Shown here: piece after piece, positions 51,074 to 59,646 of the stretch
How positions within the stretch are numbered: the stretch's first letter is position 1
Layout: each line of letters begins with the position of its first letter
NCBI GenBank assembly: GCA_950097015.1
Contig: CATNEN010000030.1
Location: 1,597,001-1,661,000 of the forward strand
DNA: 64,000 nt
Source: Macrostomum hystrix
Taxonomy: Eukaryota > Platyhelminthes > Macrostomidae
Direction of reading: 5' to 3'
The notes under the pieces: generated by a model
The model's database searches: none
What the model was told of the DNA's origin: nothing
Seen by the model: the letters and a program-made list of their open reading frames with translations, nothing else
Made by a program: the position numbers and the translations under genes

Positions 51074-54000
51074 ATGATCTTATGCACCACTGCTGTTCTG
51101 CCACTGCTGCTGCTGTTGATTGACAGTCTGATTTTGTCGTCAGCCGGTCTGGGGACCTTCAACTTCTCCGATTACCAACCGGAGCCGCATGAGGCAAATT
51201 CGGCCCCTCTATAGCAGCTTTGAAGTTCGCTGGCGCTCGGTGTCCGATGGCTCAGGACTGGAGCGGTCGACTAGTAGCTTGTTTGTGGATGACGATACTC
51301 ATTCTGTTCTATTCTATTCTCTTCTCTTCTGTTCTATTCTATTCTATTCTATTCGATTACATTCTATTCCATTCTATTCCATTCTACACTATTCTATTCT
51401 ATTCTATTCTATTCTATTCCATTCTATTCTATTACATTATATTCTATTCTATTCTATTCTATTCTATTCCATTACATTCTATTCCATTCTATTCCATTCT
51501 ACACTATTCTATTCTATTCTATTCTATTCTATTCTATTCTATTCTATTCTATTCTATTCTATTCCATTCTATTCTATTCTATTCTATTCTATTCCATTCT
51601 ATTCTATTACATTATATTCTATTCTATTCCATTCTATTCTATTACATTCTATTCTATTACATTCTATTCTATTCTATTCTATTCAATTCCATTCTATTCT
51701 ATTACATTATATTCTATTCTATTCCATTCTATTCTATTACATTCTATTCTATTCTATTCTATTCCATTCTATTCTATTCTATTCCATTCTATTCTATTCC
51801 ATTCTATTCTTTTGCATTCTATTCTATTACATTCTATTCCATTCTATTCTATTCTATTCTATTCTATTCCATTCTATTCTATTACATTATATTCTATTCT
51901 ATTCCATTCTATTCTATTACATTCTATTCTATTACATTCTATTCTATTCTATTCCATTCTATTCTATTACATTCTATTCTATTACATTCTATTCTATTCT
52001 ATTCCATTCTATTCTATTCTATTACATTCTATTCTATTCCATTCTATTCTGTTTTTGTTACCTGCAATGATTCCCTTGTGCAGGTCGGCCAATATCAGGG
52101 GTGGATAGCTCAGTCAGTAAGGTGTCGGACTCTGGATCTTGACTTAGCTGCAGGGGGCATCTTCCGGATGCAGCGGGGAGGCGTTGCCGCCCATTCCGCT
52201 AGCCCCTGGCGACCACGGGCAACTAGAGCTGCGGTGTCGCGCAGGGGGATCCGGTGGTGCCGGCGTCCGCAGCGCGGTCCTCCTCCGGAGTGTCCAGGAG
52301 GTGGAGGGTTGCTCGCCCGGTGGCCCTCAGGTATCGGACGAGCTGGCAGATGTTCTCAGGCCTGAAAACGTCGGGGAGATCCGGGTTTGGGCCGAGATAG
52401 GTGAGCCGGTCCTGAGTGAAGGCGGGGCAGTCGCAAATAAAATGCTCTGCATCCTCAACATAGGAGAGGCAGAAGGGGCATTCCTCACTGCGGATTTTGC
52501 CTTGCAGGAAGCGGTGCCTGGCGAAACAGCCATGGCCAGAGAGGGCCATGGTGACTGCCCTGATGTCCTTGCGGTTCAGTCCAAGCAAGGCTTTGCGAAG
52601 GGCAGTGGAGGGACAAGGGACAGCAGCGCGAGACTGCCGACAATCGGCGGTGTTGATCCATCTGTCCTTGTGCTTTGAGGTCACCCACTGGTTAATCCGA
52701 GTGTTGACGACGGCGGTAGGGGTGGAGACCGCAGGCACGGGGCCAAAAAGCGAGCCCGTCGAACCGGCCTTGGCGAGGCTGTCGGCCAATTCGTTACCAG
52801 GGTGGCCAGAGTGCCCTGGAATCCACCTTAGGGACACCTTGTTGTGGGTCCCTAAGCGGTTGAGTTGCGCGACGCAGTCGAGGACTGTGCGCGAGCAGGT
52901 GTGCGTGCGTCCAAGGGCATGGATCGCCGCCTGGCTGTCCGAGTGGAGGAAGATTTCCGCTCCATGGACGTTTTGGTTGATCAGCTCCAGGGCGCAGGAG
53001 CTGATGGCGAGAACTTCGTTCTGGAAGACGGTAGAGTTTATGCCGGTGTGCTGGGAGAAGGTCGCCAAAGTTTTCCCTCCGGACATAATGCAGTAGCCGA
53101 AACCAGAGATCGAGTTGATTTGCGATCCGTCGGTGAAGCAGTGAATTTCACGGGGTTGGCCGTGGTCACGTACTTCCTGTCGAGGCGGAATGCTGGTTTT
53201 GAATTTTTGCGGTGGGCACAGCGTCGACGGGATTCCGTCGGAGAGAATTTTGAGACCTCCTGCTGCGTCCAGGTCCCGTAGGCTGAGGTCGCCATGGGGC
53301 TGGAGGTTCCGCTTGCTGAAGGCAAGTTGCTTCCGGATGGAGATACCCGCGTCCAGAAGACGACGAGCCGTCTTCATCGCCTCCCCCTTGATAAAAAGAT
53401 CTAAAGGGGGAAGGTCCAGGAAGGCATTCATGCCAGCGAAGGGAGTGGAGGGTGCCGCACTCATGATGGCTCGACAAGCACGGCCCTGCACCTTGTTTAG
53501 GGCCTCCAGGACCCCTTTGGTCTCCAGGGCACTATTCCAAATGAAGCCGGCAAAAGAGATGGCCGGTCTTACAATGGTAGTGTAAATCCACCAGAGACGG
53601 CGGGGGGTGAGGCCCCAGGTGGCGCCGAAGGCTCTGCGAATCTGCGCGAGCGTCGCAAGAGCTTTACGGGTTTTGAATTTGACGTGAGGTGTCCAGCTCA
53701 ACCTGTGGTCGAGGATGACACCTAAGCATCTGGTTTGCTTCTCCATGGCGATTGGTTTGTCATAGAGAAGGAGAGGCTCAATCCTCCAGTTTCGTTTGCT
53801 GGTGAACATAATGGCGACGGTCTTGGACTCAGAGAGTTTGAGGCCGCAGCCATTGGCCCAGCGTTCGGCACGGTGGATGAAAGCTTGCAGAAGGTCTCTA
53901 AGGACCGGGGGAGACGGTCCGGCCACGGTGGCGGTGACGTCGTCAGCATAGCCGATTTTTTGGACCGGGTCCGGGTCAGGGCTGCAGAGCAGTTCGTCCA

Positions 54001-57000
54001 TGACAAGGTTCCAAAGGATCGGACTGAGAACGCCACCCTGCGGGCCTCCCTTCTGGACATTCACAGAACGGGAGTGTCCAAGCAGGTGCGAGGTGGCAGT
54101 TCGGTGAGAGATCATATACATGATCCAGCGGGTGAGGTGCTCGTGCGTAGCCCGGCGTTCCAGGGCTCGCCTAAAGGCTCCGAAGAGCACATTGTCGAAG
54201 GCACCATCAATGTCGAGGAAAAGCGAGAGAGCAAAACCGGTGCCAAGCACGGCGCGCTCCAGCTTGTCGACGATGGCATGCAGAGCACTTTCGATGGAAC
54301 GTCCGGATCGAAAGGCGTGCTGGTTGGCGGAGAGCGGGGAGTTCCTCAGCTCAACGTGAAGGAGGCGCCAAAGAACAAGCCTTTCAAGCAGCTTAAGAAA
54401 GAAAGATGTTAAGCTGATGGGGCGGAAGGCTTTGGCGGAGTGGTAGTCTCCCTTCCCAGGTTTGGGGATGAAGACGATAGTGGCTTCCTGCCAAGACCTG
54501 GGTACGTACCCGAGGGTGATACAGGCCTTGAACAGGTTGCAAAGGAGGCCGAGGAACCTGTCATTTTTTACCGCTTCATGTAGGAAGGCGGGGTAAATGT
54601 TGTCAGGTCCAGGCGACTTAAAAGGCGAGAAGGAGTTAGCAGCGCGAGCTGTCCGTTCTCTAGTGATAATAGTTGTCGCAAGGATGTGCCCACCCGGAGT
54701 GTGGTCCGGCGGGTCCTGAAGCGGCGCAGTCTGGGGGAAGGCGCTGGCGAGCATGATGTCCAGCGATTCGCCAGGATTCTCAGCAAGCCGGCCGTCCGGT
54801 CTTTTGATCACTGAGAGCTTCGACATTTTGTCAAGAGTGAGCGCTTTTACAACGCGAGAAGTTGGGCGGGCGCCCTCCAGCTCGGAGCAGTATTGGCGCC
54901 ACTTTTCGGACTTCGCTTTCCTGGTGTCACGCTTAAAGTCACGAATCGCATTCTGGTAGGCGGTCAGGTCAGCTGGGTCCAATTGCTTTTTCGCGCAATC
55001 CGCTGGAGGGATTTGGCCTTTCGCCGGAGGGTTCCAAGCGCTGGGTTCCACCAGGGAGCGGATTTTTTGCCTTTGTAGGCTTTAAGAGGGCAAGAGGTTT
55101 CATGAGCTGTCAAGATGGTCATGCTGAGTAGATCAGCCAGATCGTCCACTTCTTGACAGGTGGCAGGAACAACGGATTCTAACTGGTTGGTCTGGCGCTT
55201 CACGGATTCCGCAAAGGCCGTCCAGTCAGTATTCCGGGCGTTCCTTTTCCACAGAATACCAGGCTTGGAGTAGGAGCTTAGCAACCGGAAACGAATGAAG
55301 CGATGGTCAGACAGAGATTCCTCTTCGTCCCACACCTGCCAGTTCCTAATCAGAGGGATCAGGCCCTGAGAGGCGAGGGTGGCGTCAAGGACCTCCGTCC
55401 ATCGTCCATTGTCAAAGGTGGGTGTGCCACCCGAGTTGCAGAACTCAATATTGGTGGTGCAGATGTAGGCAAGGAGATCCTCGCCTCTGCAGTTGGAGGT
55501 AACACTGCCCCAGTGGGTGTGGTGGGCATTTATGTCGCCTGCCACCAGCAGCTCAAAGTCGCGGTCTGAGCAGTAGTCCACGAGGGAAGTGAGACTGGGC
55601 GGAACCGCAGGACCGTCGCCAGGAATGTATATAGAGGCGATGATGACGGTGCGGTTCGGGAGAATGTGGTTGGTTTGGATGACACAGAGGTCTTTGTCAG
55701 AGAGGTCTGGTCTATACCAAGCTTTTAGATCGGTAGTCGCGAACACAGCAGCCCTGGGGTTCCATTCTATTCTATTACATTATATTCTATTCTATTCCAT
55801 TCTATTCTATTACATTCTATTCTATTACATTCTATTCTATTCTATTCCATTCTATTCTATTACATTCTATTCTATTACATTCTATTCTATTCTATTCCAT
55901 TCTATTCTATTCTATTACATTCTATTCTATTCCATTCTATTCTGTTTTTGTTACCTGCAATGATTCCCTTGTGCAGGTCGGCCAATATCAGGGGCTGGAT
56001 AGCTCAGTCAGTAAGGTGTCGGACTCTGGATCAGATAGATGGTCCTGGGTTCGGCTCCCGACCTAGTCTAGAACTATTCGTGCAGCCTTTGGCAAGCCAC
56101 AGTCTACTCAGCTGCAAATGAGTATCGACATTTCGTTCGGGTAATAATAATTCCGGCTAGGCGTGAACTAAAGCAGTTCTGTGCGGCAATTCAGTGGGGT
56201 TCGGATGCTGCCGATATGTTTGGAAAAAATAAATTCCATTGCTGACACGCGGCTGTCAACCGGTGTCCGAGAGAGCCGGGGTGTGCAGTCACCACCTGCT
56301 AGTGTGCTTGACACACAACACCTGCACTGGCCCTTGGGTCTGGTGTCAATTATTATTATTATTATTATTAATATCAGACTGAACAACTGGGGCAGGTAGT
56401 TCAGCTTAAAGGGCTTCGCTCTGTCAATGGTGCGAATTCCAAAGCCGAAGGCGGGTGAGAGGGGATTCCCAGTCAGGCTTTCTAAAAATGGCAACAACTC
56501 GCAAATGTCCTGCAACCAATCAGAGAGTTTGAAGGCGGATTTTCCTCTATTTACCAACAAGTGTACATATATGTGTACATTTATGCTTCAACACGCAGGC
56601 TGCTCAACAGTCGACATCCAGACTGAGGCAGGCAGGAATCGCCTGGTGAAGACCTTCAGGTTGGCCGTCAAGGATGGCTGCGGTATTTTGGAGAGTCTGC
56701 GAGACAGCATGCTGAGTAGGGTGAGCGCGACGTGGTCACATAAACAATAGGGACCTCTATGGCACATTTCTTAGAAATCCTACAGAAATTTCCTAGAAAT
56801 TCTACATAAATTTCCTAGAAATTCAACATAAATTTCCTAGAAATGCAACAGAAATTTCCAAGAAATTATACAGAAATATCCTAGAAATTATACAGAAATT
56901 ATACAAAAATTATACAGAAATTATACAAAAATTCTACAGAAAGTTCCTAGTAATTCTACAGAAATTTCCTAGATATTCAACAGAACTTTTTTTATTCTAC

Positions 57001-59436
57001 ATATATTTCGATAGATACCTAACTGCCACATCAAGAACTTCTTCTAAAAGCGTAGAAATCCTACACTCCTAATTCTTAGATGTTCTGCATACCTTTCCAA
57101 GAAATGAATATCTTCTCGTAATAATAAGTGGATGAAGCCTCTAGGTCACCTTTACAGGCAGTAAAGCTTTCTGCGCCTTTCGAGTTGACCTGCAGCAGGT
57201 CATTTGACCTCCTGACCGAGAGTTTACCTCTCGAAGTTATCAGCGAGTCGTTCGTTTTGACATTGAACTGCGGCCTCAGCATCAAGATTCGACAGGCCTG
57301 GTGGTTGCCGCTGACTTTAAAGTTTCCAGCGAAAACCGACGCCCAGCTCGTCAGCAAAGTGACGTACGACTTTCTTGGTAAGGGTTAGGGTTAGGGTTAG
57401 GGTTAGGGTTAGGGTTAGTGGGGTTAATTTCTTTAGATCTCAAAGACGGCTGCCGATCGGATGCTTTTGATGAAGGTCCCGACGGTCACCGCCGATGCTG
57501 GGGGCTGGTGACTTAAATGCAGAGAACAAAGGTCCGTACGACAGATGGACTCAGATTATTGAACCAATATGGGTTCGCCTTCGAGTTTTACACAGAGCAA
57601 TGTTAATTGTCCTTGTCACCAGGGTCTTCGACAAGCATCGCTGAATATCTCGATGCTGCTGACTCGGACGGCTTTGAAAGTTAGTTCATCGTAAAGGGCA
57701 TAAAATTTTGATCCTTATGGTGGACTTTCTGTCATTTGGTTTGAGAACTATCGTGAAGGAGGCAGCGGGAATTTGAATACCCGCCGTAGTTTTTCAACTG
57801 TTAAGATACTGCTAGTAGCAACACAAGGATCTTCAGTTCTGCTATATCGTACTATTCTCATCTCTCTTCAATGGCAGTTGCTAACGAGTACTGTCAGAAG
57901 CTGAACAGGCCGGGATACTACTCTAACCAAACCTTTGGTATCCTGAAGCTGCCATTGTTCTTAACTTCTCAGCCATGTCACCTGAGGGCGGATAGCTCAG
58001 TCAGTAAGGTGTCGGACTCTGGATCAGATGGTCCTGGGTTCGACTCCCGACCTAGTCTAGAACTATTCGTGCAGCCTTTGGCAAGCCACAGTCTACTCAG
58101 CTGCAAATGAGAACCGACATTTCGTCGGGTAATAATAATTCCCGCTGGCGTGGAATAAAGCAGTTCTGTGCGGCAATTCTGTGGGGTTTGGATGCTGCCG
58201 ATATGTTTGGAAAAAAATTCAATTGCTGACACGTGGCTGTCAACCGGGTGTCCGAGAGAGCCGGGCAGTACAATGGGTGTGCAGTCCCCAACTGCTAGTG
58301 TACCTGACACACAACTCCTGCACTGGCCCTTGGGTCTGGTGTCAATTATTATTATTATATGTTAGCTGCTCTGTCTGGCCAACTAATGGCCTCATGCGAC
58401 TACCACATTGCCATACAGAGCTGGGCTAACCTGAAACTAACCATTAAGCGCAACATCGAACAGTACAGTATCGAGTTTGACTGTCGAGTCCAAACATTTA
58501 TTCGGCGCGTGAATCCGCGACTTGTGCTGACCACTGTAGAGCGCGACTCCAACAGTCCTGGCTTGTGGACAGAGAGACAGCTGGAGCTCTGCCACGGCCA
58601 GACAGCGGGTTCGCTTGGCCCCACACCCAGCTTGATGGTTGACGGCTATGTGGACATTAGACAGGTATGAAAATCGGTCATTTGGTTTGGGAGCTTTCGT
58701 GAAGCAGACAGGATGCAGGCAGTGGGTATTTTAAATGCCCCATAGCGTATGAGAAATAGCAGCTCCTTCTACCGCTAAGTGTGTTGATCCTTCATTAATT
58801 TACTCGGCGCAATTCAAGAAAGTTTAGTCAGCATGACCAGTGTTTAAAGTGAAGGTAAATTTCAAACCAGATAACCATTGAGTGTCCAATGCTGCTTAGA
58901 CCACAGATTCTATATTCTATATTACACAGGTAATATAGAATCTGTGGCTTAGATAATTGATTACACCTGCCCTAATCGAGTCAGATGTGCAGCCGACAGC
59001 ACAGCCGCAGCTATTGCGCGGCGCATCTGAAGGCTGCTTACGGCTGTTCAGTCCATGGACTGGGGGGACGCCACACCCACCTTCAATTATCCCAGCTGAT
59101 GCTGGTACCCATTTAACAGCTGGGTGAACTGAAGCAATGCAGAGTTAAGTGTCTTGCAAAAGGACACAAATTGTTTAAGTGGAGACGGGAATCGTACCCC
59201 CGACCTTCAAGTCGTGAGTCCGACGCCCTAACCACTACGCTACAACCTCTTTTGTAGCCAAAAGAGGTTGTGGCTTAGACAATGGTTATTAACTTTATTA
59301 ACTTACGATTTTCTTGTGCCAGAGCGATGGAACCTCCGGCCATTTGAAATCTCATATCGGATTCTGGCATCTGTTCAACGTAAGCCAACTCGGCAGAAAC
59401 CGTGGCCGCACCGCAGCAGCAGCAGTGTGTGGTTAG
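51074..59436 (+). CDS. Unrecognised, probably secreted protein (multi-exon)
   Basis: I do not recognise the family. A Leu-rich signal peptide ([20 protein letters not shown]) starts at 51074. Its frame stops at 51212, and a +1 frame ([16 protein letters not shown]) continues, so either a 72-bp intron (51144-51215) or a frameshift lies here. Phase-consistent downstream exons are 56599-56720, 57158-57377, 57437-57484, 57623-57679, 57878 to about 57986 (or into a SINE), 58366-58664 and 59323-59436 (stop). Recognisable pieces include [77 protein letters not shown] and [10 protein letters not shown]. Scattered Cys and the signal peptide suggest an extracellular protein with no transmembrane helix seen. 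Exon choices rest on splice sites and phase, not homology. Confidence 0.5.
51297..52052. repeat. (ATTCT)n microsatellite
   Basis: About 150 copies of ATTCT with interspersed ATTCC and ATTAC. It lies in the first intron of the secreted-protein gene. Its last 180 bp are duplicated at 55760-55946 on the far side of the LINE. Confidence 0.97.
52101..52138 (+). mobile_element. Head fragment of a tRNA-derived SINE (left copy)
   Basis: GGATAGCTCAGTCAGTAAGG followed by TGTCGGACTCTGGATC matches the start of the SINE at 55995. It is cut off by the LINE 3' end at 52139. It is part of the 272-bp direct repeat that flanks the LINE. Confidence 0.9.
52139..55759 (-). mobile_element. 5'-truncated non-LTR retrotransposon (LINE) with RNase H
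   Basis: 3.6-kb LINE on the minus strand, encoding part of an endonuclease, a reverse transcriptase, an RNase H and a terminal zinc-knuckle motif. RNase H places it in or near the I/R1/LOA group. It lacks its 5' part (the endonuclease starts mid-domain). The 3' end is at 52139, just after the stop codon and about 85 bp of UTR, with no poly(A). It sits between a 272-bp direct repeat (51867-52138 and 55760-56032) and splits a SINE head. Confidence 0.93.
52223..55746 (-). pseudogene. LINE polyprotein: endonuclease (partial)-RT-RNase H, one frameshift
   Basis: Endonuclease part (from 55746): [17 protein letters not shown] and [10 protein letters not shown], the GDFNAHH and SDH motifs of apurinic-type nucleases; the N-terminal catalytic residues are missing. 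The reverse transcriptase has [28 protein letters not shown] and the catalytic YADDV. RNase H follows with [18 protein letters not shown] and [19 protein letters not shown] motif ([18 protein letters not shown]) and ATPQL end the protein. A tandem GGTCA duplication (54962-54971) shifts the frame between endonuclease and RT; without the extra five bases the frames join. RT and RNase H are otherwise open for 900 codons, so the insertion looks fairly young. Confidence 0.92.
55760..55946. repeat. (ATTCT)n tract, right copy
   Basis: Identical in variant order to the last 180 bp of the array at 51867-52052, and part of the 272-bp direct repeat around the LINE. Confidence 0.95.
55995..56370 (+). mobile_element. 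tRNA-Lys-like SINE (family 1), copy A
   Basis: Head GGATAGCTCAGTCAGTAAGG contains a Pol III A box, and GGTTCGGCTCCC at about 56049 is a B box. Body contains GTGCAGCCTTTGGCAAGCCA and CTGCACTGGCCCTTGGGTCT. The tail is (ATT)n. Copy B is at 57988. The head resembles tRNA-Lys (GGATAGCTCAGTCGGTAGAG), but the anticodon arm does not fold properly, so it is not a tRNA gene. Confidence 0.93.
56371..56598 (+). other. Intron remainder before exon 56599
   Basis: Unique moderately GC-rich sequence following the SINE tail. No element was recognised. Confidence 0.4.
56768..56995. repeat. 22-bp AT-rich minisatellite
   Basis: AAATTTCCTAGAAATTCTAC-AT units, about ten copies, decaying to ATTATACAGA in the middle. 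Lies in the intron 56721-57157. On the gene strand each unit contains an acceptor-like TTTCCTAG. Confidence 0.88.
57379..57418 (+). repeat. Interstitial telomere-type repeat (TTAGGG)n
   Basis: About six TTAGGG units. They begin with the splice donor itself: exon ...TTTCTTG|GTAAGGGTTAGGG at 57377/57378. The intron (57378-57436) is only 59 bp, so the tract is most of it. Matches the telomere repeat common to most animals, but lies inside a gene. Confidence 0.95.
57988..58358 (+). mobile_element. tRNA-Lys-like SINE (family 1), copy B
   Basis: Full-length match to the copy at 55995, with GGATAGCTCAGTCAGTAAGG, a B box GGTTCGACTCCC and an (ATT)n tail. It lies between two exons of the secreted-protein gene. 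No clear target duplication was found. Confidence 0.93.
58901..58947. repeat. Perfect 16-bp inverted repeat
   Basis: CCACAGATTCTATATT (58901-58916) and its complement AATATAGAATCTGTGG (58932-58947) with a 15-nt loop. It lies directly beside the target duplication of the SINE at 58958. Confidence 0.9.
58958..59268 (-). mobile_element. tRNA-derived SINE (family 2), minus strand
   Basis: Read on the minus strand it starts at 59268 with TAGCGTAGTGGTTAGGGCGT (A box) and GGTACGATTCCC (B box). The body contains CCCCCAGTCCATGGACTGAA, shared with the SINE at 11590. Flanked by TGTGGCTTAGATAAT (58943-58957) and TGTGGCTTAGACAAT (59269-59283), a 15-bp target duplication with one mismatch. Confidence 0.85.
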
Positions 59437-59646
59437 ATCACCTGATACAGTACGTGACTAGGCAGAGTTTTAGACGCACGCACACACTCCATCTGTCTTC
59501 AAATTTACCCAATTCGAGATTGTTTATATAAATGGAGCAACATAAAAGACACCTGCTAGGTGAGCGCGATGAATGTCAACCATTAACATTCGCAGTTGCT
59601 TGGCAAAAACGCTCAGCCAAGTTTGACCAACAGTCACCGCAGCACA

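Noticed and set aside
51220-52365. 381-codon frame of ILFYS-type repeats
   Set aside because: Translation of the ATTCT microsatellite.
53735-54412. 225-codon plus-strand frame
   Set aside because: It is the antisense shadow of the LINE reverse transcriptase, which has clear motifs on the minus strand.
55995-56062. A tRNA-Lys gene
   Set aside because: A and B boxes are present but the anticodon and acceptor stems do not form. The same sequence heads a 370-bp body with an ATT tail at two loci, so it is a SINE.
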